Below are positions 47,560 to 57,637 of a DNA stretch of 64,000 nucleotides, in pieces; position 1 is the first letter of the stretch, and each line of letters begins with the position of its first letter. The notes below the pieces were generated by a model, which did no database searches, was not told the DNA's origin, and saw only the letters and a program-made list of their open reading frames with translations. The stretch is from contig NZ_PDJK01000002.1 in the NCBI RefSeq assembly GCF_002564045.1, positions 124,001 to 188,000 of the forward strand, read 5' to 3'. The DNA is from Amycolatopsis sulphurea. GTDB taxonomy: Bacteria; Actinomycetota; Actinomycetes; Mycobacteriales; Pseudonocardiaceae. The position numbers and the translations under genes are program-made.

Positions 47560-49034
47560 TGCGGACTGTCGGCACGTACGCCGACCATGTGGTGGTCGTG
47601 GGTGCGGGGCTGGCCGGGCTGTCGGCGGCGCTGCACCTGCTCGGCGCGGGGCGCCGGGTCACGCTGCTGGAGCAGCACAAGACGCCCGGAGGACGGGCCG
47701 GGCAGCAGGATTTCGGTGCGAACGCGGTGGACACCGGTGCCAGCGTGCTGACCATGCCGGAGCTGGTGGACGAGGCGTTGCATGCGGTGGGCGAATCGCT
47801 CGCGGACACCGTGCCGCTCACCCGCCTTGATCCGGCTTACCGCGCCCGGTTCGCCGACGGCAGCACGCTCGCGCTACGTACGGACGGCGAAGCGATGGAA
47901 GCCGAGATCCGCGCGTTCGCCGGTCCGGCCGAAGCGCTGGGATACCGGAAGCTGCGACAGTGGCTCACCGCGCTGTACGCGGTGCAGAAGGACCGCTTCA
48001 TCGGCACCAACTTCGACTCGCCGTTTGATCTCGTCCGGCCGGAGCTGGTGAAGCTCGCCGCGTTGGGCGGCTTCGGACGTCTCGGGCCACGTGTCGCAAG
48101 GTTTCTTCGCGACGAACGCGTGCAGCGGCTCTTCTCGTTCCAGGCGTTGTACGCAGGTCTCGAACCCGCGCGCGCTTTGGGCGCCTACGGCGTGATCGCG
48201 TACATGGACACTGTCGGCGGCGTTTACTACCCACGCGGCGGTATGGGCGCCATCGCCCGCGCGATGTCCGACGCCGTCACGCGCGCAGGTGGCGAACTGC
48301 GGTTTGGTACCGAAGCTGCGTGGCTTGAGCGGGTTTCCTCTCGCGTACGCGCCGTACGTACGCGGGCGGGCGAACGCATCGCCTGTGACGCCGTGGTGCT
48401 CGCGACGGAGCTATCGGCCGCGTACCGCTTGCTCGGCGCGCGCCCGCGCCGTGTGCTGCCACTGCGGTACTCGCCTTCGGCCTTCGTGTTGCACGGGCAC
48501 GCGCGCCGTTCCTGGCCGGAGCTGGAGCACCACACGGTCTTCTTCGGCGAAGCCTGGCATCGGACTTTCGCCGAGATAGTCCGCGAAGGCACACTGATGA
48601 GCGACCCGTCGCTGCTCGTGACCCGGCCGACCGCGACAGAGCCGGCGCTCGCCGGGGAAGGCGGCGAGATCGTCTCCGTGCTCGCTCCCGCGCCGAACCT
48701 GCGCACCGGCCGCCAGGACTGGGCGAGTATCGGCCCTGCCTATCGCGAAGAACTCCTTCGCACGCTTGAAGCCCGTGGGCTCACCGGGTTCGCCGAAGAG
48801 TTCACTGTGGACGAACAGCTCACCCCGGCGGACTGGGCGGCCCGTGGGCTCGCCGCGGGCACGCCGTTCTCTCTCGCGCACACCTTCGCCCAGACCGGCC
48901 CGTTCCGCCCCGCCAACCTGGTACGCGCGGCAGGCAACGTGGTGCTCGCCGGCTGCGGCACCACGCCCGGCGTCGGCATCCCGCCGGTGCTCATCTCCGG
49001 ACGTCTCGCCGCGGAAAGGATCACCGGACGGTGA
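47559..49034 (+). CDS. crtI: Phytoene desaturase
   Basis: FAD enzyme of 491 aa desaturating phytoene, probably to lycopene. N-terminal dinucleotide fold HVVVVGAGLAGLSAALHLLG; GGRAGQQDFGANAVDTGASV is the CrtI active-site segment; YYPRGGMGAIARAMSDAVTRAGG and the C-terminal NVVLAGCGTTPGVGIPPVLISG are family signatures. ATG at 47559 overlaps the crtE stop by 1 bp (TGATG); a GTG one codon earlier is possible. Confidence 0.93.
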   Translation: MRTVGTYADHVVVVGAGLAGLSAALHLLGAGRRVTLLEQHKTPGGRAGQQDFGANAVDTGASVLTMPELVDEALHAVGESLADTVPLTRLDPAYRARFADGSTLALRTDGEAMEAEIRAFAGPAEALGYRKLRQWLTALYAVQKDRFIGTNFDSPFDLVRPELVKLAALGGFGRLGPRVARFLRDERVQRLFSFQALYAGLEPARALGAYGVIAYMDTVGGVYYPRGGMGAIARAMSDAVTRAGGELRFGTEAAWLERVSSRVRAVRTRAGERIACDAVVLATELSAAYRLLGARPRRVLPLRYSPSAFVLHGHARRSWPELEHHTVFFGEAWHRTFAEIVREGTLMSDPSLLVTRPTATEPALAGEGGEIVSVLAPAPNLRTGRQDWASIGPAYREELLRTLEARGLTGFAEEFTVDEQLTPADWAARGLAAGTPFSLAHTFAQTGPFRPANLVRAAGNVVLAGCGTTPGVGIPPVLISGRLAAERITGR

Positions 49035-49993
49035 CCGAGCTGGACGCCGCCGGCATCACAGACCCCGGCCTGCGAGCCGCTTACCTCGAATGCCGGCGCA
49101 TCAACGCCCACCACGGCCGTACGTTCTTCCTCGCCACCCGGCTGCTTCCGGCGCGTGCCCGGCCGGCCGCGCACGCGCTGTACGGCTTCGCGCGTATGGC
49201 CGACGAACTGGTCGACAACCCCGAACCCGGCGTGGATCCGGCCGTGGCACTGGACAAGGTGGGCGACTTCGTCGACGAGGTGTACGGCGGGGTTGAGCCG
49301 GCCGAGCCCGTACTACGCGCCATGGCGGACACCGTGCGCCGCTATCGCATCGAGCGGACGCTGGTGGACGCCTTCCTGCACTCGATGCGGATGGACCTCA
49401 CCGTCACCGAGTACGCCACGTACGCCGACCTCGCCGAGTACATCCACGGCTCCGCGGGCGTGATCGGGCTGCAGATGCTGCCGGTGTTCGGCACCGTCGG
49501 CCCGCTCGCCGAGGCCGAACCGGGAGCGGCCGCACTGGGCGAAGCGTTCCAGATGACCAATTTCCTGCGGGACATCGGAGAAGACCTCGACCGCGGCAGG
49601 CTGTACCTGCCGACCGGCGAACTGGCCGCGTTCGGGGTGGACCGGGAGGTCTTGCAGGCAGCGCGCCGCGCCGGGCGGCCGGACCCGCGGGTGCGGGCCG
49701 CGCTCGCCTTCACGGTGTCGCGCACGCGCGCCGTCTACCGCCGTGCCGAGGCCGGAATTCGGTTGCTGCGCCCGGAATCCCGGCCCTGTGTACGGACCTC
49801 GATGACGCTGTACGAGGGCATCCTGGACGAGATCGAGGCGATGGACTACGACGTGCTCGACCGCCGCGCGGTGGTCGGCCTCCGGCGGCGGCTCACGGTC
49901 GCGCTCCCCGCGCTCTGCGCCGGGTGGCTCCGCCGGAGTCAGGCGGCGCGCACGGGATCGGTCACGCGGCGCCGGACTCCGTACGCTCCGTGA
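49031..49993 (+). CDS. crtB: Phytoene synthase
   Basis: Squalene/phytoene synthase of 320 aa joining two GGPP. RTFFLATRLLPARARPAAHALYGFARMADELVD holds the first Asp-rich region (DELVD) and EAFQMTNFLRDIGEDLDRGRLYLP the second (DIGEDLDRGR). The C-terminal tail is basic. GTG overlaps the crtI stop by 4 bp. crtE-crtI-crtB together predict lycopene; no cyclase or later gene is in the window, so further modification needs genes elsewhere. Confidence 0.94.
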   Translation: MTELDAAGITDPGLRAAYLECRRINAHHGRTFFLATRLLPARARPAAHALYGFARMADELVDNPEPGVDPAVALDKVGDFVDEVYGGVEPAEPVLRAMADTVRRYRIERTLVDAFLHSMRMDLTVTEYATYADLAEYIHGSAGVIGLQMLPVFGTVGPLAEAEPGAAALGEAFQMTNFLRDIGEDLDRGRLYLPTGELAAFGVDREVLQAARRAGRPDPRVRAALAFTVSRTRAVYRRAEAGIRLLRPESRPCVRTSMTLYEGILDEIEAMDYDVLDRRAVVGLRRRLTVALPALCAGWLRRSQAARTGSVTRRRTPYAP

Positions 49994-49999
49994 CCGCGG

Positions 50000-50368
50000 T
50001 CAGAAGGCCATGGCCTGGGCGCGCCGCTTGACCTCGGTGCCGTGGCTGGTGCGCAGGGCGTTGATCGGGGTGGTGCCCGGCAGCGTCTCGTCCGCGGTGA
50101 ACAGCCAGCGCAGCATCTCGGTCCGGGTGAAACCCGAGTCGGCGAGCACGGTGATCGTGCCGGCCAGGCCCTTGACCACCCCGCCGGAGACGAAGAAATC
50201 GCCCGGTACGCACAGTTCGCCGTCCCGCCGCACCGCGATCAGGTGGCCGTCGCGCAGGAGCTGGCGCACCTTGTTCGCGGAGAGCCCCAGTGCGGCGGCC
50301 ACCTCCGGCAGCGGCAGGACCGCGACCGCGGGGTCGAGGACGTCGTCGGCGACAGGTATCCCACTCAC
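50000..50368 (-). CDS. Rv2175c-like DNA-binding protein
   Basis: Winged-helix DNA-binding protein of 122 aa. From GTG 50368 it reads MSGIPVADDVLDPAVAVLPL, then LPEVAAALGLSANKVRQLLRDGHLIAVRRDG (HTH) and ends RRAQAMAF. The end and the IPxxDDVLDP start match Rv2175c of M. tuberculosis, a substrate of the neighbouring kinase PknL. Divergent from the kinase gene here too, 91 bp apart. Alternative start GTG 50377. No ribosome site is seen, so the message may be leaderless. Kinase control of this regulator is inferred from Mycobacterium. Confidence 0.85.
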   Translation of the reverse strand: MSGIPVADDVLDPAVAVLPLPEVAAALGLSANKVRQLLRDGHLIAVRRDGELCVPGDFFVSGGVVKGLAGTITVLADSGFTRTEMLRWLFTADETLPGTTPINALRTSHGTEVKRRAQAMAF

Positions 50369-50459
50369 ATGTGACACTGTGCCACATCGGGCCGGGTTCC
50401 CCACTGGTACGCCTGGGTGACCCACCCCCGGGCGCGGACTTTCCGTACGATTGCCCACC

Positions 50460-52463
50460 GTGACACGCACGGATCCGCTTCTCGTCGGCACTCTGCTGGA
50501 CGGCCGCTACCGCGTGGACCGGCTGCTGGCCAAGGGTGGGATGTCCGCCGTCTACCGGGGGCTGGACACCCGGCTCGACCGGCCGGTGGCCATCAAGATC
50601 ATGGACCCGCGGTTCGCCGACGATCGGTCGTTCGTCGACCGGTTCGTGCGCGAAGCGCGATCGGCCGCCCAGTTGCATCACCCGAACGTGGTATCGGTGC
50701 ACGATCAGGGCTTCGCCACCCCGGCCGATCCCGATTCGGGCCTGGCGTTCCTGGTGATGGAGCTGGTCCAGGGCGGCACCCTGCGTGATCTGCTGGCCGA
50801 GCAAGGCAGGCTCGACGTGGCGCTCGTGTTCGGCGTGGCCGAGCCGGTGCTGTCCGCGCTGGCCGCGGCGCACGCGGCCGGGCTGGTGCACCGCGACGTG
50901 AAACCGGAGAACGTGCTCATCGGCCGCAGCGGTCAGGTCGGCGGCGGAGTGGTGAAGGTCGGTGACTTCGGCCTGGTGCGCGCCGTCGCCAGCGCGGGCA
51001 CCACCAGCTCCAGCGTCATCCTCGGCACGGTCGCCTATCTCTCGCCGGAACAGGTGGGCACCGGCGCCACCACCGCGCGCGGCGACGTGTACGCCACCGG
51101 CATCCTGCTGTACGAGATGCTGACCGGCCGTGTGCCCTATGTCGGCGACACCGCGCTTTCGGTCGCGTACCGGCACGTGAACGACGACGTGCCGCGTCCG
51201 GGCGAGCTGCGGCCCGATCTGCCGGCCGCGCTCGACGAACTGATCGTGCGCGCCACCCGGCGTGATCCGGAGCTGCGCCCGGCCGACGCCGGGGAATTCC
51301 TCACCGAACTACAGGCCGTCCGCGCTCAGCTGGGCATCGAGCTGGCCACCGTGCCCGTGCCACCGCCGCCGGACGCCAGCCACGTCTCTGACACCGAACA
51401 GACGCTGCCGCGCATCCCGGCCGTCGCGGAGACGATGCCGATGTCCGGTCCACGCGGCACCCGTGCGCTGACCAGGGCGGTTCCTACGGGAGCGCCGCCA
51501 GTACCACCGCCGCCCGTGCCGCCGGTGCCGAGGGAAGAGCCGCCGGAGGAGCCGAAGCGACGCAGCCGCGGGAAGCTGATAACGCTGGTGGTCGCCGGGG
51601 TGCTCGTGCTGGGCGGGCTGATCGGCGGGTTCGCGTTCATGCTCACCGATTCCGGGTCGACCACGTCGAACGTGCCACGGCTCGTCGGGCTCACCCAGGC
51701 AGCCGCGGGCGACGCGCTGCGCGCGGCACAACTCAACCCGCGTTACAGCCAGGAGTTCAGCAACACCGTGCCGGCCAACACGGTGATCAAGACGAGCCCT
51801 GCGGAGGGCACGAAACTCGACCAGAACGCCACGGTGTCCGTGGTGGTGTCGAAGGGCCGGCCGAAGGTGCCCGACGTCCGCGTCGGCGCTTCGCTCGGCG
51901 AAGCGACGAAGGCGATCCAAGGCCAGCAGCTGACCGTCACGCAGGGTACGCCGGAGTACAGCGACACAACGCCGGAAGGCAGCGTGCTGAGCGTGAACCC
52001 CACAGCCGGTACTGCAGTCGACATCGGCAGCGCGGTGACGCTCGTGCTGTCCAAGGGGCCGGAGCCGTTGCCACCGGTGCCGGACGTCACCGGACGCCCG
52101 AAGGACGAGGCGTTCACCCTACTGCGCCAGTACGGCTTCACTCCGGTGGACGGCGGCGAAGAGGTCTCACAGACGGTCCCCTTGGGCAGTGTCACCCGCA
52201 CCGACCCGGCGGCGAACTCGCCGGGCACCAAGCAGGTGAAGGTCTGGGTGTCCAATTCCGTCCAGGTGCCCGACGTGCGGTTCAAGCCGTTCGACGAGGC
52301 GGCGCAGATCCTCAAGGACGCGGGCCTCGACGTCGATCGCAAGGGCAACGGCAATGGAAACGGCGGCCATGGTGGCTTCGGCTTCGTCCTGCAGCAGGAT
52401 CCGCAACCCGGCACGCTCGTCGCGAAGGGCACGAAGGTGCACATCCGCGGATGGGGTGACTGA
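50460..52463 (+). CDS. pknL: Serine/threonine protein kinase with PASTA domains (PknL position)
   Basis: Membrane kinase of 667 aa. Kinase domain about 10-270: LAKGGMSAVYRG loop, VAIKIM Lys, HRDVKPENVL catalytic loop, DFGLVRA and GTVAYLSPEQ. A Pro/Ala-rich linker (300-365) leads to one helix (ITLVVAGVLVLGGLIGGFAFML, about 374-395), then four PASTA repeats outside the cell (VPRLVGLTQAAAGDALRAAQ; VPDVRVGASLGEATKAIQ; VPDVTGRPKDEAFTLLRQYG; VPDVRFKPFDEAAQILKDAG). PASTA domains bind peptidoglycan fragments. M. tuberculosis PknL has no PASTA domains, so this gene joins PknL position with PknB-like sensing. GTG 50460 chosen; TTG 50451 is upstream. Confidence 0.93.
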   Translation: MTRTDPLLVGTLLDGRYRVDRLLAKGGMSAVYRGLDTRLDRPVAIKIMDPRFADDRSFVDRFVREARSAAQLHHPNVVSVHDQGFATPADPDSGLAFLVMELVQGGTLRDLLAEQGRLDVALVFGVAEPVLSALAAAHAAGLVHRDVKPENVLIGRSGQVGGGVVKVGDFGLVRAVASAGTTSSSVILGTVAYLSPEQVGTGATTARGDVYATGILLYEMLTGRVPYVGDTALSVAYRHVNDDVPRPGELRPDLPAALDELIVRATRRDPELRPADAGEFLTELQAVRAQLGIELATVPVPPPPDASHVSDTEQTLPRIPAVAETMPMSGPRGTRALTRAVPTGAPPVPPPPVPPVPREEPPEEPKRRSRGKLITLVVAGVLVLGGLIGGFAFMLTDSGSTTSNVPRLVGLTQAAAGDALRAAQLNPRYSQEFSNTVPANTVIKTSPAEGTKLDQNATVSVVVSKGRPKVPDVRVGASLGEATKAIQGQQLTVTQGTPEYSDTTPEGSVLSVNPTAGTAVDIGSAVTLVLSKGPEPLPPVPDVTGRPKDEAFTLLRQYGFTPVDGGEEVSQTVPLGSVTRTDPAANSPGTKQVKVWVSNSVQVPDVRFKPFDEAAQILKDAGLDVDRKGNGNGNGGHGGFGFVLQQDPQPGTLVAKGTKVHIRGWGD

Positions 52464-52998
52464 GCCGTTCCTCCCCCGCCGCGGTGACCCGGCGTGATGA
52501 CACCCGGCCGAGCCTCGGGAAAGCATCGCGACCTTCGGGGATGTCTGGGTACCGTAGCCGCATGGTGACCCCGAAGGGCCTGTACCTGCCCGCCCAGGCG
52601 CCGCCCCGGCACCCTGGGACGGGCGGGGCTCTGGCGACTCCCGCGCCGTGCGGGGCTGCCGCGACAGGGACCACAGCAACCGCTACGGTAAGTGATGCTT
52701 TTGCGACCCTCGGTATCCCAGCGTCCGGCGATGGTGCGGCGAAGGGACCGCCGGTGACGAACGGGCCTCTTGTGCCCCAGGAACCTCCTGCGCCTGGCCC
52801 CGCTCGGTATGCCCTGGCGAAGTCCGTGAAGGGGCCCTTCACGGACTCTGAGTCTGTGGAGGGCCCCTTCACGGCCCGCGGGGTCCGGTGCGGGACGGCG
52901 GCGGCCCGCCTCCGCAGGCCGCTGGGAGAGTTCGGGTGTGGTGAAGTCGGCCTGCGGCACTTGGCCGTGTCAGATGCTCTCCCCCGGCACGGCCGCCG
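52464..52998. other. Intergenic region with MITE core
   Basis: About 535 bases between the kinase and the next gene. Open frames here have low-complexity Ala/Pro/Gly products and no ribosome site; I see no gene. The two MITE hairpins lie at 52822-52876 without inverted-repeat ends. Confidence 0.55.
52822..52876. mobile_element. MITE core fragment (paired hairpins only)
   Basis: GTCCGTGAAGGGGCCC arm and complement at 52822-52846, five bases, then a second hairpin at 52852-52876 with two substitutions (GTGGAGGG, CACGGCC). Neither inverted-repeat end nor the GTGATCAGCAGAG block is near. The core seems able to exist apart from the full element, as at 14351. Confidence 0.7.
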
Positions 52999-53691
52999 AT
53001 GAGCTTCTTCGGTGACGGTTCTCGCGAGCGTCCGCTGTTTCCGGTGCGGGAGCAGGAGTTGTTCGGGTACGAGGAGCGGCCGTGGATCGGGCCGCCGAGT
53101 GACCACATCGTGCCGGCGTTGCTGCCGTGGGCGATGCCGCTGGGGCGGGCCGAGCGCGCCATCGTGGCGTTGCGGGCGGTGGAGGTGTGGCCGGAGGCGA
53201 TGACACTGGTGCTCGGCGTGTACTCGCGCGACGCCATGGAGGGCGGACCGCCGATCGCGCACCGGCGGGTGCCGGATTACCGTTCGCTGCTGGTCGGGGT
53301 GTCGTTCCCGGATGGCAGCCGGGCCAGTTCGGAGAGCATCTCGGTGCCCACCGCGGGGCAGCCGGACGAGCCGGTGCTGCGGGTGCAGGGTGGTGGCGGC
53401 ACCCAGTTCCACCAGGAGCACCGGATTTTCGTGTGGCCGCTGCCGTCCGACGGGCAGATGGAGATCATCGTGCAATGGCTCGAACGGGGGATCCCGGAGA
53501 CGCACAACGGGTTCGACGGCGCCCGCATCCGTGCCGCCGCGAACGAGGCCGGCGAGCTGTGGCCGGGACTGCCGCGACGTCCGGGAAACGGGGTCGCGAT
53601 GCGCCAGATCGCGGGCTCGGCAGGGAGTTTCGGGCTGGCACCGCGACAACTACCGCAGCGCACTCCGCGGGCTGCTGCCCCAGGGGAGTGA
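52999..53691 (+). CDS. Uncharacterised actinobacterial protein
   Basis: Protein of 230 aa that resembles a widespread uncharacterised actinobacterial family, recognisable by VLGVYSR, a gap, LLVGVSFPDGSRA, then a GGGGTQFHQEHRIFVWPLP segment, QWLERGIPETHNGFDGARIRAAANEAGELW. The pattern is beta-rich with no signal peptide, no membrane span and no catalytic motif that I can name. ATG 52999 gives full length; ribosome site is weak. It ends 100 bp before the WS/DGAT gene on the same strand. Confidence 0.75.
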   Translation: MSFFGDGSRERPLFPVREQELFGYEERPWIGPPSDHIVPALLPWAMPLGRAERAIVALRAVEVWPEAMTLVLGVYSRDAMEGGPPIAHRRVPDYRSLLVGVSFPDGSRASSESISVPTAGQPDEPVLRVQGGGGTQFHQEHRIFVWPLPSDGQMEIIVQWLERGIPETHNGFDGARIRAAANEAGELWPGLPRRPGNGVAMRQIAGSAGSFGLAPRQLPQRTPRAAAPGE

Positions 53692-53791
53692 ACCGACGGG
53701 CAGTTAGCACCCGCGAAACATGCCGACCATCGTCCCGTCATGTCCGGGTGGTGTCGTGGGCCTTCTGCCGTTTCCCGCCGCAGGAGGACTC

Positions 53792-55957
53792 ATGACGGCC
53801 ACGCCGCTCAGCTCGCTCGACGTCGCATTCCTGTGCCTGGGCAGCGAAACCGCGCCCATGCACCTGGGTGCCGTGCTCACGTTCGCTCCCGCCGAGCCGG
53901 CCGATCCGGACCGGCTGGTCACCCTGCTCACCCGGCGCGCGGCGAAAATCCCCGAGCTGCGAAGGAAAACCCGGAGCACCCTGTTCCCGCCGGGCGCCGC
54001 GGCCTGGGTGGACGACCCGGATTTCTCGGCCGCGCGCCACGTCGACCACCACCGGCTGAGCACGCTGTACGAACCCGACCCGCTGCCGGAGTTCGCCTCC
54101 CGGTGGATTGCCGAACCCCTCGACCCAGACCGTCCACTGTGGAGCCTGACGGTGGCGACCGGCCTGCCGGGAAACGGTTTCGCCGTGCTGCTCAAACTGC
54201 ACCACGCCCTCACCGACGGCGCGGGCGCCTACGCGATCGGCGTCGGACTGCTCGACGAGAACCACTCCGCCGCCCGCCGCCGCGCACCGCGTTCCCCACA
54301 GGGCGACCGCCACAAGGGTGCGGAATCCGGCAGGAATCACCCCATTTCGCGCCCGAGTTCGTCGTTCGACGTGCTCCGCGAGACTTCCGAATCCGGCGGC
54401 GACCACTCCGCCTCGCATCCGAGCCCGGCGCTCGGCGTGCGCCGCGGTGCTCCTGAGCCTGACAAGAGCCACCAGATCCCGAGCCCACCGCCCGGCGCAC
54501 GCCGCACCACCTCTGAACCCGGCGACGGCCACCTGACCGCACAGCAGTGCGCGCCGCTCAACACTCACCGCACCATCCCCGAACCCACCGAAAATCACCC
54601 GATCCCGCACCCGAATCCACCATTCGACGCACGCCGCGACACTCCCGAGCCCGGCAGGCGCCACCCCACCGCGCGCCCACCGGCCAACGCACCCCACAGC
54701 GCCCCCGAACCTGGTACCGACCACCCCGCGCCAGCCACACCACTCGACATCCCAGAACCTCGCAAGAACCACCTCCCCACGCCCCATCCGCCTCCACCGC
54801 ATGGCGCCCTCAGCAGCACCCCGGAACCCACGACCGGCCACTCCACGCCACGACTGCGCCCGCCACACGACGCACTCCACAGCACCCCGAAACCCACCAA
54901 GAGCACCACCGCGCACCCGAACCCACCACACGACACCCATCACGCCACCCCAGAACCCGCCAGCAACCACCTCACCCCGAACCCACCGGACGACGCACGT
55001 CACGCCACCCCGGAGCCCGCCACCAGCCACTGCCCCACACCGCGCTCGCGCCCACCGCACGACACCCACCACCACACCCCAGAACCCGCCACCAACCACC
55101 CCACCCCGCACCAATCCCCACCACACGACCACCGCCGCGACACCCCGAAACCGGCCCAGCCCCTCCCCCGCCCGCCCCGCCCCCGCTCGCCTCTCGAGGC
55201 CCTCCGCCACACGCTGGAGACGGCCACCATCGCCTCGTCCGTGGTCCGGGCCGCGCGGCCACCGCAGTCGCCGGTGATCGCGCCCGCCACCGCGGGGCGC
55301 AGGCTCGGGTTCGCTCAGCTGCCGCTCACCGACCTGCGCGGCATCCGCCGTGCGCACGGCGGCACCACCCACGACGTGGTGCTCGCCATCCTGTCCGGAG
55401 CGCTGCGCACGTGGTTGCTCAACCGCGGCGTCCGCGCCGACGACCGGACCCTGCGGGCGCTGGTCCCGGTCAGCGTGCGCGGGCGCGCCGCGGAGCAGAC
55501 GGGCGGCAACAAGCTGTCCGGGTACCTGTGCGAACTTCCGGTGGGCCTGGACGACCCGGTACGCCGGCTGCACCGGGTCCGCACGGCGATGGCCCGCAAC
55601 AAGGCGGCCGGTCCGCGCCGCGGCGCCGGAGCGTTCCCGCTCCTGGCCGAACGGGTGCCCACCCTGCTGCATCGCCTGGGCACCCGCACCGCCGGAATGG
55701 CTGCGCCCCTGCTCTTCGACCTCGTGATAACGAGCGTACCCGTGCCCGCGCCCCGCCTCACCCTCGATGGCGCCCCGCTGGCCCACGTCCACCCGTTCGT
55801 GCCGCTGGCCCCGCGGCAGGCGGTCGGCATCGCGGTCGCACCGTACCGGGACACCGTCCACATAGGACTTCAGGCGAACGCGGACGCGGTCCCGGACCTC
55901 GGCGCGCTGCGGGACGCGGTGGCCAAGTCCGCGGCGGAACTGGTGCACACCGGGTGA
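53792..55957 (+). CDS. WS/DGAT-type wax ester/triacylglycerol synthase with an internal repeat expansion
   Basis: Acyltransferase of 721 aa; the family is normally 440-480. Residues 1-155 are the usual N-terminal domain with the catalytic LKLHHALTDGAGA (His137, His138, Asp142, Gly143). Residues about 170-462 are an inserted Pro/His/Thr-rich array of about 13 imperfect units near 22 residues (TPEPATNHPTPHQSPPHD is one). From 466 the family continues: RRLGFAQLPLTDLRGIRRAHGGTTHDVVLAILSG, then GNKLSGYLCELPVG and ITSVPVPAPRLTLDGAPL. Family proteins make storage lipid from acyl-CoA. ATG 53792 has AGGAGG 5 nt upstream. The insert falls between the two subdomains, where the linker lies, so the enzyme may fold and work; unproven. 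Confidence 0.88.
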   Translation: MTATPLSSLDVAFLCLGSETAPMHLGAVLTFAPAEPADPDRLVTLLTRRAAKIPELRRKTRSTLFPPGAAAWVDDPDFSAARHVDHHRLSTLYEPDPLPEFASRWIAEPLDPDRPLWSLTVATGLPGNGFAVLLKLHHALTDGAGAYAIGVGLLDENHSAARRRAPRSPQGDRHKGAESGRNHPISRPSSSFDVLRETSESGGDHSASHPSPALGVRRGAPEPDKSHQIPSPPPGARRTTSEPGDGHLTAQQCAPLNTHRTIPEPTENHPIPHPNPPFDARRDTPEPGRRHPTARPPANAPHSAPEPGTDHPAPATPLDIPEPRKNHLPTPHPPPPHGALSSTPEPTTGHSTPRLRPPHDALHSTPKPTKSTTAHPNPPHDTHHATPEPASNHLTPNPPDDARHATPEPATSHCPTPRSRPPHDTHHHTPEPATNHPTPHQSPPHDHRRDTPKPAQPLPRPPRPRSPLEALRHTLETATIASSVVRAARPPQSPVIAPATAGRRLGFAQLPLTDLRGIRRAHGGTTHDVVLAILSGALRTWLLNRGVRADDRTLRALVPVSVRGRAAEQTGGNKLSGYLCELPVGLDDPVRRLHRVRTAMARNKAAGPRRGAGAFPLLAERVPTLLHRLGTRTAGMAAPLLFDLVITSVPVPAPRLTLDGAPLAHVHPFVPLAPRQAVGIAVAPYRDTVHIGLQANADAVPDLGALRDAVAKSAAELVHTG
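54300..55175 (+). repeat. In-frame minisatellite of about 66 bp inside the WS/DGAT gene
   Basis: About 13 diverged units of 48-72 bp. Every unit keeps the reading frame; conserved core codons give TPEP or APEP followed by HPxP and PPHD. The right half (from about 54850) is most regular and C-rich on the plus strand. Early units are most diverged, suggesting growth from the right. Confidence 0.8.
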
Positions 55958-55961
55958 TCGC

Positions 55962-57422
<1,461 letters not shown>

Positions 57423-57437
57423 TCACCCCGCCGCAGC

Positions 57438-57625
57438 CAGGGGCCCGGCAAAGTTGATCGAGAACCCGTGATCAGCAGAGAGAACCGTGGCGTGCGCCGG
57501 ACCTGTCCCGAAGTCTGTGAAGGGGCCCTTCACAGACTCAGAGTCCGTGAAAGGCCCCTTGACGGACCTTCACGGACCTCCGCCGTCCGCGCAGGTCCCT
57601 CCACACCAACTTTGCCGGCACCCTG
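57438..57625 (+). mobile_element. MITE copy with 10-bp target duplication
   Basis: 188 bp. Left end CAGGGGCCCGGCAAAGTTG, right end its inverse CAGGGTGCCGGCAAAGTTG (two mismatches over 19). Flanked by CCGCCGCAGC at 57428-57437 and 57626-57635. Inside: GTGATCAGCAGAGAGAACC, CGCCGGACCTGTCCCG and hairpins at 57513-57537 and 57543-57567. No coding capacity. It sits 12 bp downstream of the amidohydrolase pseudogene. Confidence 0.9.
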
Positions 57626-57637
57626 CCGCCGCAGCGC

